From the NCBI RefSeq assembly GCF_947488135.1, contig NZ_CANKYW010000001.1, forward strand, positions 930,001-994,000: a stretch of DNA of 64,000 nucleotides. Reading direction: 5' to 3'. Within the stretch, counting starts at the first letter, position 1. Each line of letters opens with the position of its first letter. Under the pieces are notes generated by a model, which did not search any database, was not told where the DNA came from, and worked only from the letters and a program-made list of their open reading frames with translations. This stretch comes from an uncultured Marivita sp. Lineage in GTDB: Bacteria > Pseudomonadota > Alphaproteobacteria > Rhodobacterales > Rhodobacteraceae. Below are positions 51,631-60,623 of the stretch, piece by piece. The position numbers and the translations under genes were made by a program.

Positions 51631-52503
51631 TCACCAATCCTCAACCGGAAAGACGCGGCGCGGGCGCTCAGGGTCAGGCGTTTCGCGGATTGGTGTCGGG
51701 GAAGAAGTGAGGCTCTGGTAGGGTTTCGGCGCATGAGCCGCATGCCTGGCCCGTGCGACTTCCTTCAGCCTTTGCTTCTTCGATGCCGAGGCATCTACGG
51801 TCGCCGCGATTTCGCGGCGGATCGCGGTCTTCTCCTCGATCGGGCGTCGGCCGGTTTCGCGCGCTCGGCTTCTCTCGGCCCTGTGCTGCCAGAGGGTGAC
51901 CGCCTCAAGCAGTCCATCCCGCCGCTCCACAGGGCGCCAGGCTCCTGTATCGGGATCCTTGATGTAGATGTGACTAATGTCCCGAGGATCATAACGAACA
52001 TCGAGAGCACCCAATCGATCACGGCGGGCGACCAACGGGCCCAACCATGGATCGAAATAGTCGTTGGCAAACAGGCTGACACCCTGAGGTGAAATCCTGC
52101 GTGTCTTGTTCGGGAGAAAGCTGAGCAGAACGTCGAAAGGGTTGTCTTCCGGGCCGTCCGGCTGACGGCATTTTCGTTCCCATTCATTGGTCGGGACTGT
52201 CAGCTTGCGTTCATTCTGGCTAAGATTGTGATCGATAATCGCCAGCGCGATACAGCGTTCGAGGTCTGCAAAGTTGAGCCTCGCACGGTCTTCGGACAGA
52301 TACTCACCCCGATCCGCGATGGAACGCCCGGTCTTGCCAGGCAGGGAGCGCAGCACCGTATTCACCTTGCCTAGAAGCCGTTCGACAACCCCGCCACGAT
52401 GGACGGTCCCCTTGTTCCGGCTTTGAATTGCAATGCCGTACTCGGCACAACCCCGGATGAAACTGGTGCTTCTGAATTCCATGCCGGAATCCACGACGAC
52501 CTT
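51631..52503 (-). pseudogene. tniA: tniA C-terminal part (split by IS insertion)
   Basis: The second half of a DDE transposase. The split lies just before the second catalytic Asp: read across the removed IS, the protein continues GRPKKVVVDSGMEFRSTSF, followed by the catalytic Glu in RGGVVERLLGKV. Joined with 53906-54675 and one 8-bp duplicate removed, it gives one open frame of about 544 residues. Apparent start codons near 52554 belong to the IS end, not to a real gene. Confidence 0.85.
52496..52503. repeat. 8-bp target duplication ACGACCTT, left copy
   Basis: Identical to 53906-53913 on the other side of the IS256-family element. Such 8-bp duplications are the normal product of IS256-family insertion and show a recent, clean event. 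Confidence 0.9.
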
Positions 52504-53905
52504 GGTAGTGCCCCATGAGGTGGTGTAGGAACTGGCGTCCACCTGCTTCCTCATAGCTGGTGCTGCTCGTTCACTGTGCGGCGATCATCGTCGCCGTATC
52601 GGGATCGTCGCACATGGCCGTCAGTTTTTCCACCGGCATGTAGCGGCGCGAGACGGCCCACTCGTCATTTTGCTCCAGCATGAGCGCGCCGACCAGTCGG
52701 ACGACAGCCTCGCGGTTGGGGAAGATGCCCACGACATTGGTGCGCCGCTTGATCTCCTTGTTGACGCGCTCCAGCGGATTGGTGCTGTGCAGCTTCGAGC
52801 GCAGGCTTTCGTCGAAAGCCATGTAGGCCAGCACGTCGTGCTCGGCTTCGTTCATGAGCTCGGCGACATCCCGGAACCGGTCGCGCAGGCTGTCAGCGAC
52901 CTCGCGCCAGCGGGCATGAGCCCGATCGCGGTCTTTCTCGGCGAAGGCGGTCTTCACCACGGCGCTGACCACGGGCTTGTGGGTCTTGCCCACGCGGGCC
53001 AGCAGGTTGCGCTGGAAATGCACACGGCAGCGCTGCCAGCCGGCGCCCAGAACCTTGCGTGCGGCGGCCTTCAGGCCCTCGTGGGCATCGCTGACCACCA
53101 TCTGCACGCCACGCAGCCCGCGGCGGGTCAGCGAGCGGAGAAAGTCGGCCCAGAACGTCTCGGCTTCGGAGGGCAGGACCGTGATGCCAAGGATCTCGCG
53201 CCGCCCATCGGTGTTGACCGCGACCGCCACTATCACCGCCATCGAGACGATGCGTCCGCCCTCGCGCAGCTTCACGTAGGTCGCGTCGAGCCACAAAAAC
53301 GGCCAGTCGCCTTCGAGTGGCCGGTTCAGGAACGCCTGCACCCGCTCGTCGATCTCCTCGCACAGCCGCGACACCTGGCTCTTTGAGGTCCCCGTCAGAC
53401 CCATGGCGCGCACTAGATCGTCGACGGCGCGGGTCGAAACGCCGTGGATGTAGGCTTCCTGTATCACGGCCATCAGCGCCTTCTCGGCTGTCCGTCGCGG
53501 TTCCAGGAAGGTCGGAAAGTAGCTGCCCTTGCGCAGCTTCGGGATGTTCAGGCCGATGGTGCCCGCGCGGGTATCCCACTGACGCGGTCGGTAGCCGTTA
53601 CGCTGGTTCTCGCGGTCCGGGCTGCGCTCGCCATGCCCCGCGCCGCATACGGCGGCCACCTCGATGTCCATCAGCCGCTGCGCGGCATCTTGGATCAGTT
53701 CGCGCAGGAAATCCGCATCATCGCTCTTGGCGATCACGCCCGGAAGGTCGATTATCGTCTCGGTCATCGTGCTCTCCTTCGTTGTCATCGGCTTCAACAA
53801 CCTCAGACTACGAAGAAGCGCGGTGGCCGCCAGACCCGGCCGCGCGCTGCGCTACGCCAAAAGGCTCCGCGCGCGGCCTCTTACACCACCTCATGGGGCA
53901 CTACC
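52504..53905 (-). mobile_element. IS256-family insertion sequence, 1402 bp
   Basis: The element starts GGTAGTGCCCCATGAGG at 52504 and its other end is the perfect inverted copy, ending at 53905 (24 bp identical inverted repeats). It is flanked by the 8-bp repeat ACGACCTT and carries one mutator-type transposase gene. It interrupts tniA, so it arrived after the Tni transposon. Confidence 0.93.
52571..53767 (-). CDS. IS256-family (mutator-type) transposase
   Basis: A 398-residue transposase starting at MTETIIDLPGV after GGAGAG; ATG 53800 is an in-frame alternative. Family features are VSRLCEEIDERVQAFLNRPL, the first Asp in LWLDATYVKLREGGR, VVSDAHEGLKAAA with the second Asp, CRVHFQRNLL and a C-terminal helical TNPLERVNKEIKRRT with the Glu. 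All DDE residues are present, so the element may be active. Confidence 0.92.
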   Translation of the reverse strand: MTETIIDLPGVIAKSDDADFLRELIQDAAQRLMDIEVAAVCGAGHGERSPDRENQRNGYRPRQWDTRAGTIGLNIPKLRKGSYFPTFLEPRRTAEKALMAVIQEAYIHGVSTRAVDDLVRAMGLTGTSKSQVSRLCEEIDERVQAFLNRPLEGDWPFLWLDATYVKLREGGRIVSMAVIVAVAVNTDGRREILGITVLPSEAETFWADFLRSLTRRGLRGVQMVVSDAHEGLKAAARKVLGAGWQRCRVHFQRNLLARVGKTHKPVVSAVVKTAFAEKDRDRAHARWREVADSLRDRFRDVAELMNEAEHDVLAYMAFDESLRSKLHSTNPLERVNKEIKRRTNVVGIFPNREAVVRLVGALMLEQNDEWAVSRRYMPVEKLTAMCDDPDTATMIAAQ

Positions 53906-53913
53906 ACGACCTT
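53906..53913. repeat. 8-bp target duplication ACGACCTT, right copy
   Basis: Matches 52496-52503 exactly; flanks the IS256-family element. Confidence 0.9.
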
Positions 53914-54675
53914 CTTCGGGCGGCCAAACATCGGCCAGGAATGATTGATGTCGCGCGCTGCCAGCCAGTCCTCCTTGCGGCACATCGCCTGCGCCAGACA
54001 GAGGGCGACCGACAGGCGTGAAGGCTGCTCAAGGGTCAGGCAGAAGCCGATAATCGCGCTTGTTGCAACATCGGCTGCGATAGTGAGATAGGGGCGTCCG
54101 ATATAGATGCCCTGACCATCGATGACTTCCACAAACTGGATGTCGGCGGGGGTATGGTCTATCTGGACGACATCGAGTGCGTGGTTGGCCCGGATATAGC
54201 CTGGGCGGGGTTTCAGGCGCCGTAGGTTTTTTCCTCCTGAATGTCGCCGTCGTGCAATCTCCTCGGGCGTGAACAGTCGTGGGATACGCTTGGAAACGGT
54301 GACATAGGCAGGCGGATCAAGACCCTCGCTGTCACAACGGGTGCGGATTTCATCGACAATCGGCGCAAGGTCCGGTTGCTCGGGCTGAAGCCAGATCTCC
54401 CGAAGTGTTGCCGAAATGATTTCCTCAACAGCCGGGCTGATCCTTGCGCGCCTAGCTCCACCTGTCTTTGGCAACAGCGAAGACACCCGACGTTCGGTAC
54501 GATATCGGCGCAGGTGGTTGTAGACTTGGCGCGTCGAGAGACGCAATTCGGATGCGGCCCGAGAAACTGCGGTGCGCATAGGCTCTTGCCCGTCCAAAAT
54601 GCGATCCAGCTCTCGCGCGATACGCGTTGCCTTGGCCCAAGCCTCGTCAGACGCTTCGTTTTCGCGCAGCGTCAT
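53906..54675 (-). pseudogene. tniA: tniA N-terminal part (split by IS insertion)
   Basis: The first part of the DDE transposase, starting at ATG 54675 (MTLRENEASDEAWAKATRIA). It has a helix-turn-helix (AVSRAASELRLSTRQVYNHLRRY) and the first catalytic Asp (DVVQIDHTPADI). The frame runs into the IS at 53905 and stops there. With the part at 51631-52503 it forms the original gene. Confidence 0.88.
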
Positions 54676-54730
54676 GAACCCGCCGCTCCACGGTTTCTAA
54701 ACCCCATCTTCTGCCCCATGTTCTCGCTTA

Positions 54731-54747
54731 TTGAAACGCGAGCTAAA
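54731..54747. repeat. Right-end repeat of the Tni-type transposon
   Basis: TTGAAACGCGAGCTAAA, 55 bp upstream of tniA, is nearly the inverted complement of 50274-50291. A further TTGAAATCG copy follows at 54750-54758. Likely transposase-binding repeats near the right end. Confidence 0.45.
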
Positions 54748-54868
54748 AATTGAAATCGAAACGTAAAATACCACGTCGGACTACGCTTCATCCTACTGGA
54801 ATCCTGTAAGAACTTTTTGATGAAACGGCAAAGCAATTGCGACAGGTGCTATCTTTGCACCGCTGGCC

Positions 54869-55216
54869 ATGGGTGGGGCAGGGGGGCTGCGTGCCTCCGG
54901 CTTGCCGTTAGAGCGGTTGGACCGCTGGCTGGATGGCATGGACAGCGCCATTTTGACTGCGATGCGTCATCTGGATGGTATTGAAGAATGGGGCGTTCGC
55001 GCGAAGAGTGCGATGGCGCAACTGTCGGGTCGTACACCTGTAGCGTTGCGCAAAGTCCTCACGGAATGGCCTTTGACCTCGGCTCCTATGGCCGAGGCCT
55101 TGACCCGTGCGAGCCGGGCTGCTGTGCAACGCAATCTGGTCAGGCTGGAAGAAAGGGGCTTGATCCGTGAGATGACAGGGCAGGGGCGCTTTAGAATGTG
55201 GCGGATCGACATCTAG
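54869..55216 (+). CDS. Short winged-helix protein, possibly a truncated remnant
   Basis: 115 residues. The C-terminal part (VLTEWPLTSAPMAEALTRASRAAVQRNLVRLEERGLIREMTGQGRFRMWRI) resembles the helix-turn-helix end of plasmid/mobile-element proteins of the DUF1612/HTH_13 type, which are normally much longer. The N-terminal part is Gly/Ala-rich and unmatched. It follows the transposon, so it may be a fragment cut off by the insertion. Function unknown. Confidence 0.45.
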   Translation: MGGAGGLRASGLPLERLDRWLDGMDSAILTAMRHLDGIEEWGVRAKSAMAQLSGRTPVALRKVLTEWPLTSAPMAEALTRASRAAVQRNLVRLEERGLIREMTGQGRFRMWRIDI

Positions 55217-55558
55217 GTGCTTTGAGAGACCCTGCGCCAACCAGGCCTTGCGGGAAAGCAGCCATTCGTTCTGAGCAGAGAACGACGGCAGAGAGCCCAA
55301 GCTTGTCATTGAGATTTTCCGCTGGACGCGCATGCAGCGTAAGAAATGCGGCACAGCTCAGCAGTGCTGTCTTCGTCCTTCAGCCCGTCCAGAACGATCC
55401 TGATCTTCACTTCAGCTGATGGGGTTCTCCGCATTAGCAGCCTGACAACCGCGACGGCGTAAATGGTCAATAGCGGTCCGCACGGAACCAAGCATGCCCC
55501 TAACTTGTTTGGTCACCAGAGCTACAAGCGTCAAGCCCCCCAAAAAGAGGAGTGCCCA
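55217..55558. other. Intergenic region without a recognised gene
   Basis: 342 bp between the short winged-helix gene and the 22-residue membrane peptide gene. Reading frames in all phases are short and do not match a known family. The promoter for the following small genes probably lies here. Confidence 0.45.
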
Positions 55559-55627
55559 ATGCATAACGTATTTTATCTCATCGGACTGATCGTCGTCGTT
55601 TTGGCCATCATCAGTTTTGTATTCTGA
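55559..55627 (+). CDS. 22-residue single-span membrane peptide
   Basis: An ATG at 55559 after AGAGGAG (7-nt spacing) opens a short frame ending at TGA 55625-55627. The product starts MHNVFYLIGLIVVVLAII and is almost wholly hydrophobic, so it should span the membrane once. Similar tiny hydrophobic proteins occur in many alphaproteobacteria. It is the first gene before a stress-type membrane gene set. Confidence 0.7.
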   Translation: MHNVFYLIGLIVVVLAIISFVF

Positions 55628-55646
55628 ACCTGAATTGGAGCGAAAC

Positions 55647-56129
55647 ATGTCGACACAGAAATCACCCAACCCCACGTCACCCCAGTCCGCTGGCTCAGAA
55701 GCCAAGCAAAAGGCGGGTGCCCTCGCGGAACAAGCAAAGTCTGCAGCCGGCGATGTTGCGCAGAATGCAGCATCTGCGGCAAAGGATCAGGCGGATGCCG
55801 CTAAGTCATCCGTCGCGGATGAGGTGTCCGGCGTTGCCTCCGCCCTGCGAACGGCTGCCGAGGAAATGCGCAGCGGATCGCCGCAAGAGCGTACATTCGG
55901 CCAGATTGCCGAAGGTCTGGCGGACGCGTCTGAGGCCATGCGGAACAAGGATCTGAGCGAAATGGTCCAGGACGTCAGCGCATTCGCACGCAAGAACCCG
56001 CTGGTGTTCCTTGGTGGCGCGGCTCTGATCGGTTTTGCGGCCACCCGGTTCGCCAAAGCATCCAGCTCGAACGATCCGCAAACTGTAATCGCCACTCCCG
56101 GCACGAAGCGGCATGGAGATTTCTCATGA
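55647..56129 (+). CDS. Ala/Ser-rich envelope protein with C-terminal membrane helix
   Basis: A 160-residue protein starting at ATG 55647 after TTGGAG. The first ~85 residues are Ala/Lys/Ser-rich amphipathic repeats (KQKAGALAEQAKSAAGDVAQNAASAAKDQAD), followed by a hydrophobic helix (NPLVFLGGAALIGFAATRFAKASS). It resembles the nutrient-deprivation/ElaB-like and DUF3618-type proteins that coat the inner membrane. It overlaps the next gene by 4 bp. Confidence 0.75.
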   Translation: MSTQKSPNPTSPQSAGSEAKQKAGALAEQAKSAAGDVAQNAASAAKDQADAAKSSVADEVSGVASALRTAAEEMRSGSPQERTFGQIAEGLADASEAMRNKDLSEMVQDVSAFARKNPLVFLGGAALIGFAATRFAKASSSNDPQTVIATPGTKRHGDFS

Positions 56130-56527
56130 GCGATGACAACACGAATAAAAGCGCCGGCAATTTGCTGACGGATGCTATGAGCAATGTCAGTGGTCTCGTC
56201 CGCAGCGAAGTTGATCTCGCCCGCGCAGAAATAAGTGAAAACGTCAACCAGGCTGGTGTCGCCATCGGGATGATCGCCGGGGCGGCCATCATTGCATTGG
56301 TCGCATTGAACGTATTGGCAGCCGCTCTCGTCGCTGCCCTGACCGGGGCCGGGCTTGATGCTGGATGGTCGGCGCTGATCGTCGGTGCTGCTCTTGGCGT
56401 CATCGCCTTTGTGTTGATCAACAAGGGTACAAACGACCTCAAACTCTCCAGCCTTGCACCGACGCGGACCGTGAAGAACGTCCAGCGCGATGCCGCAGCC
56501 GTGAAGGAAGCCTACGATGACAAATGA
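56126..56527 (+). CDS. Phage-holin-superfamily (Phage_holin_3_6-like) membrane protein
   Basis: A 133-residue protein: a helical N-terminus (VSGLVRSEVDLARAEISENV) and two strong membrane helices (VAIGMIAGAAIIALVALNVLAAALVAAL, ALIVGAALGVIAFVLI). This matches chromosomal holin-like proteins that accompany DUF3618 proteins, not a phage lysis gene. It overlaps the next gene by 11 bp. Confidence 0.82.
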   Translation: MSDDNTNKSAGNLLTDAMSNVSGLVRSEVDLARAEISENVNQAGVAIGMIAGAAIIALVALNVLAAALVAALTGAGLDAGWSALIVGAALGVIAFVLINKGTNDLKLSSLAPTRTVKNVQRDAAAVKEAYDDK

Positions 56528-57668
56528 AACCCGAAGCCCCAAAGAGATCGAGCGCGAAATCGAAGAGCAGCGATCCGACCTGACCGCGAACCTGGAGGAC
56601 CTGCAGAACAAGTTTTCCATCGACACGGTCGTGCGCCAGATCGGAGATCAGTTCCGCGAGCATGGTAGCGATATGGGTCGGTCGATCACCAATCAGGTCA
56701 AGGCCAATCCGATCCCGCTGGCGCTGACTGGCATCGGTCTGGCTTGGCTGATGTTCGGCAATTCCCAGCAGCCGCAGCGACGTCAGCGTGTCTCGGATGA
56801 CTTTGACGATGACCGCTATAGTTCGTCAGAGCGTGAGTTCCGTCGCAGCCGAGAAGAGCGTGGCTTGCCCTATACACCGCCGACGACCTACACCGCAAAC
56901 CGAGCCGCGACCGAGCCGTCATGGGCACGCGACGATTATGACGACGACCCCTCTGTTGGGGACCGTCTGGCACAGGGCGCTGAATCTATGAAGCGAACGG
57001 CGGCGGATGGTGCGCAATCTGTAAAACAGACAGCGGAATCCGGCGCGCAATCGGTAAAGGACGGTCTCGCAAGTGCGGGATCGACCGTTACCGATACGGC
57101 GTCTGCAGCCAGCTCGAGGGTCGGCGATGCAGCGCAATTAGCAAAGCAGGGCCTTTCTAACGCGGGCAGCCGCATTGCCGAGGGTACCGAGACGCTCACC
57201 GAGGAAGGGCGCAAGCGGGTGATTGCAGCACGACAGAAGGCGGTCGAGATGCGCCGCTCTGCCATGCGCTCGATGAATCAGGGCACTGACGCGGCGGCCG
57301 ATTTCTATGATCAGCAGCCGCTGGTCGTGGGCGCGCTTGCACTTGCTGTCGGGGCCGCATTGGGTGGCGCATTGCCGCGCACCAAGACCGAAGACGATCT
57401 GATGGGGGCGCAAAGCGATGACCTCTTCGATCAGGCCGAGCGCATCTTCGAAGAAGAAAAGGCCAAGGCCCTGTCGGTGGCTGACACCGTAAAGGAAGAG
57501 GTCAAGGACGTCGCGGCCGAGACGAAGGCCGATTTGGACAGCGGTGCGCCGGGAGACAAGTCCGCCGTCGATGCGATTGGGGACAAGGCCAAGAGCGCGG
57601 CGGAGCGGGTCGCGGACAAGGCAAAGTCCGAAGCGCAGGCCAAGGATCTTGGCAAACCCAAAACCTGA
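56517..57668 (+). CDS. DUF3618-type membrane protein with long repetitive tail
   Basis: A 383-residue protein. The N-terminus is the DUF3618 signature (KEIEREIEEQRSDLTANLEDLQNKFS) with a membrane helix (NPIPLALTGIGLAWLMF). It then has an acidic linker, apolipoprotein-like Ala/Lys/Ser repeats (~150-225: MKRTAADGAQSVKQTAESGAQSVKDGL), a second helix (PLVVGALALAVGAALGGALP) and an acidic/basic helical end. It probably shapes or protects the envelope together with the two proteins before it. Confidence 0.8.
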   Translation: MTNETRSPKEIEREIEEQRSDLTANLEDLQNKFSIDTVVRQIGDQFREHGSDMGRSITNQVKANPIPLALTGIGLAWLMFGNSQQPQRRQRVSDDFDDDRYSSSEREFRRSREERGLPYTPPTTYTANRAATEPSWARDDYDDDPSVGDRLAQGAESMKRTAADGAQSVKQTAESGAQSVKDGLASAGSTVTDTASAASSRVGDAAQLAKQGLSNAGSRIAEGTETLTEEGRKRVIAARQKAVEMRRSAMRSMNQGTDAAADFYDQQPLVVGALALAVGAALGGALPRTKTEDDLMGAQSDDLFDQAERIFEEEKAKALSVADTVKEEVKDVAAETKADLDSGAPGDKSAVDAIGDKAKSAAERVADKAKSEAQAKDLGKPKT

Positions 57669-57680
57669 CACATTTGGGAG

Positions 57681-57703
57681 AGGGCCGTCCGGCCCTTTCC
57701 CGC
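57681..57703 (+). terminator. Hairpin terminator candidate after the DUF3618 gene
   Basis: AGGGCCG-TC-CGGCCCT forms a 7-bp stem with a 2-nt loop at 57681-57696, followed by TTCCCGCTCTTT. It ends the small-gene operon before the YihY/BrkB gene at 57734, though transcription may read through. Confidence 0.6.
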
Positions 57704-57733
57704 TCTTTAAATTTCCAAACTTAAGGTTCAGCC

Positions 57734-58681
57734 ATGTCGCGCGGACGCACCGCCGAGACCCCGACGGATATTCCGCCCCTTGGCTGGAAGGACATCGCCT
57801 TTCGCGTGAAGGACGAGATCGCAGTTGACCGGGTAGGTCTGATTGCCGCCGGCGTGGCGTTCTACGGTCTGCTGGCGCTCTTTCCTGCGATCACCGCACT
57901 TATTGCGATCAGCGGGCTGTTGGTCGAGCCGAGCCAGATCGTCGAGCAGCTTGAGAGCCTTTCGGGCCTTATGCCGGAAGAGGTCATTGCTATCGTGACG
58001 AAACAGGCTTCAGCCGTTGCCGGTTCGCGGGAAGGGGGGCTGGGCCTAGCCGCCATCGCTGGGGTCTTGATCGCGCTCTATTCGGCCTCAAAAGGCATGG
58101 CGAGCCTGATGGAAGGCATCAACGTTGCCTACGACGAAGAAGAAGGACGTGGCTTCATCCATCTCAAACTGGTCACATTCGCGCTTACGCTCTTTTTGAT
58201 GATCGGGCTTCTGATCGCCCTCATGGCCACGCTTGGGCTGCCCGCTGTTCTGGCAGTCCTTGATTTTGGCACGGTGTTCGAATTTCTCATGACAGCTGGC
58301 CTCTGGATCGGGCTGTTCTGCCTGACCGTCTTTGGCCTGTCCGTCCTGTACCGCTATGCGCCGTCCCGCGATGAACCGGAATGGGAATGGGCCTCTCCAG
58401 GTGCGGTTGTTTCCTGCATGATCTGGGTCGTCGCCTCAGCAGGCTTTGCGTTCTACGTCGGCAATTTCGGGTCCTACAACGAGAGCTTTGGCACGCTGGC
58501 CGGGGTGATCGTTTTGCTGATGTGGTTCTGGATTTCCGCGTTTATCATTCTGCTCGGTGCAGAGCTGAACGCCGAGATGGAGGCGCAGACGCGCACGGAT
58601 ACGACAAAGGGCCCGGATGAACCCATGGGGTCACGCAACGCGGTTAAAGCGGATAGGTTAGGGGAGTCTGCGAGTTCGTGA
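57734..58681 (+). CDS. YihY/virulence factor BrkB family membrane protein
   Basis: A 315-residue inner-membrane protein with six helices. It has the conserved GVAFYGLLALFPAITALIAI opening, GLAAIAGVLIALYSASKGMASLMEGIN and the C-terminal FGTLAGVIVLLMWFWISAFIILLGAELNAE. The function of YihY/BrkB is not settled; recent work links relatives to envelope lipid transport. It sits after the DUF3618 set, which fits a role in envelope stress. Confidence 0.9.
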   Translation: MSRGRTAETPTDIPPLGWKDIAFRVKDEIAVDRVGLIAAGVAFYGLLALFPAITALIAISGLLVEPSQIVEQLESLSGLMPEEVIAIVTKQASAVAGSREGGLGLAAIAGVLIALYSASKGMASLMEGINVAYDEEEGRGFIHLKLVTFALTLFLMIGLLIALMATLGLPAVLAVLDFGTVFEFLMTAGLWIGLFCLTVFGLSVLYRYAPSRDEPEWEWASPGAVVSCMIWVVASAGFAFYVGNFGSYNESFGTLAGVIVLLMWFWISAFIILLGAELNAEMEAQTRTDTTKGPDEPMGSRNAVKADRLGESASS

Positions 58682-58748
58682 TGGTTTAAGTCAACCATCG
58701 GTGAAGTGGGAAGCCAGGCTTGGCCTAGCTTCCCCAAACAAGCTGATC

Positions 58749-59603
58749 TTACCCGTCGTACTCTGGCTGCTGCTCGAGCGCTTCCTGAGTGCTATCGATG
58801 TAAATCCGCAGATCGCCGCCGTCGTCGGCTCTCACAATCTGCAGCTCATCAAATGTCACTGCAACATGCCGCTCACCGATGCCCAGAAACCCACCGAGGT
58901 CGATCACTGCGCGGTCGATCTGACCATCATTAGTCATCAGCAACTCGCCGATTTCACCGACATCCTCATCGTCAGGTCCATAGACTCGTGCACCGGTCAG
59001 CTCCTCTGCCGTCAGTTCGTCGACTGCGACGACAGAGTAGCCGTCACGCTCGACTGTCGGTTGTGTCAGCATCGGTCGATCTGCTGTGGTTCCCATCGCG
59101 GCACCTGTCTCAGCGTCTGCGTCAGTTTCCATTGCAGTCTCGCTGTCGGACGCCATTGTGTCGTCTGCTCCTCGATTACGCGAGTACTCCGGCGCTTCTT
59201 CCACGCCAGCGGCGCTTGCATTGATCACGAGGAAAAAATCGTCGCTGTCACCCTCTTCGCTCACAAATTTGAGCTGAGACATATCAACGGCGACATCCCT
59301 CTCGCCGACTCCGATGAATCCACCAACGCCAACGATCACGGATTGGACAGTTCCGTCGCGCGTCAAGATGATCTCATTGATCTCGCCAATGTCATCCCAA
59401 TCCGTCTCACCGTCAGCGGCAATTGTGGTCTCACTGCTGATGTCGGCCTCGGTTGCGTAAACGCGCATGCCGATGAGCTCAGAGGCATTCAAGTTCACGG
59501 CCTCGTCAAAAGTCATGTCCGCGAACGCGGCGGTATGACCATCGGCGTAAGCTGCTGTCCCAAGGACGAGTGCAGTTGCTGTGGTTGCTAGAAAACGTTT
59601 CAT
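58749..59603 (-). CDS. Periplasmic protein with two PRC-barrel domains
   Basis: A 284-residue protein with a signal peptide (MKRFLATTATALVLGTAAYA-DG). Two related beta-barrel domains lie at ~38-120 (LIGMRVYATEAD...DIGEINEIILTRDGTVQSVIVGVGGFIGVGE) and ~180-275 (LTGARVYGPDDEDVGEIGELLMTNDGQIDRAVIDLGGFLGIGE), joined by an acidic Met/Thr/Asp-rich linker. PRC barrels bind proteins or RNA; in alphaproteobacteria exported ones occur in stress gene sets. It is convergent with the YihY gene. Confidence 0.85.
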   Translation of the reverse strand: MKRFLATTATALVLGTAAYADGHTAAFADMTFDEAVNLNASELIGMRVYATEADISSETTIAADGETDWDDIGEINEIILTRDGTVQSVIVGVGGFIGVGERDVAVDMSQLKFVSEEGDSDDFFLVINASAAGVEEAPEYSRNRGADDTMASDSETAMETDADAETGAAMGTTADRPMLTQPTVERDGYSVVAVDELTAEELTGARVYGPDDEDVGEIGELLMTNDGQIDRAVIDLGGFLGIGERHVAVTFDELQIVRADDGGDLRIYIDSTQEALEQQPEYDG

Positions 59604-59917
59604 GGTAATTCTCCCATCATTTCGACGCCGCCCGAAGACGGCGCTATGTGTGGACTAACAAATGCGGTGCTCGAAAGTTCCCTGCTGTCTGACAAACGCG
59701 ATATATGATGACAGTAGCGAAGTGCTCTAGGTATTGATGTGGTCCTTACGTTGCCACTCTACACCTTCTGTGAGATGGAAGGAACGAAGGTTCGATAATC
59801 CAGGTGGATAGCTCGGCTCGGTACGCCTTTTCTCTCAACGATCAGATGGATGAGCGCTTGAAGATCCCGACCTAAACGAGCGGCGGGAACAGAGTGAATG
59901 TCTGAAGGGGATATGAC
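59604..59917. other. Intergenic region without a recognised gene
   Basis: 314 bp between the divergent PRC-barrel and AI-2E transporter genes. It must hold promoters for both, but no strong box or repeat is evident by eye. Confidence 0.5.
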
Positions 59918-60559
59918 ATGGACGAGACCCAAAAAATCAAAAACCTGTTGGTCTTTGTGTCAGTCATCCTTGCGTTCGCAGCAGTGTATTTCGCCCGCGA
60001 CATGTTCTTGCCGATCGTGATCGGTGTCATCGTTGCGCTGACCTTGAGCCCCGTCGTGCGGAGTTTAGCAAGGCTCGGCGTCCCGGAGCCACTATCGGCG
60101 GTCGTTTTGATCTTTGGCGCAGTCCTCACGCTTGCAGGTGTCTCGTACCTGCTCAGCGGTCCCATAGCCGAGATTCTATCGGATGCACCGGCTATGGGTG
60201 ACGAACTCAGGCGAAAGCTACGCGGCCTTCTGGCTGCCGTTGAGGAAGCGCAGGATGCCAGTGACCAGGTTCAGGAACTTGCGACGAGTGGAGACAGCAA
60301 CCCTGTTGTCGCGGTAGAGCAGCCAGGTTTGTTGGCATTTGCCGCTGGAAGTATCGCGAATTTCATGGCGTTGACCGTTGTCGGATTGATCTTTGCCCTG
60401 TTCATTCTTGCGTCCGGAAATCTCTTCTACATCAAACTTCTCGAGGCTTTTCCGAACTTCTCTGACAAACGTCGAGCTATCAAAACAGCCCGCGCTATTG
60501 AGCAACAAATTTCGCGCTACTTCTTGACCATCACGATTATCAATGGTGGGCTGGGGCTA
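59918..60559 (+). pseudogene. AI-2E-family transporter, N-terminal part (split by IS)
   Basis: About 214 residues of a PerM/TqsA-type (AI-2E) membrane transporter: two N-terminal helices (LLVFVSVILAFAAVYFA, MFLPIVIGVIVALTL), VVLIFGAVLTLAGVSYLL and the conserved GLIFALFILASGNLFY. The gene is cut at 60559 by the composite insertion. The rest is at 62844-63263; joined, the frame is exact (IINGGLGLSIGVAMYLVGL) and gives 353 residues. The transporter is therefore inactive. Confidence 0.88.
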
Positions 60560-60623
60560 GGGTCAGGACCCATTGATTTGCGCGAGGTGGCGTGATTCAC
60601 GGTTCGAAAAACGAGCGGTGAAC

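Noticed and set aside
52504-52554. Apparent separate start of the tniA C-terminal half
   Set aside because: These codons are the inverted repeat of the IS256-family element; the real gene starts at 54675.
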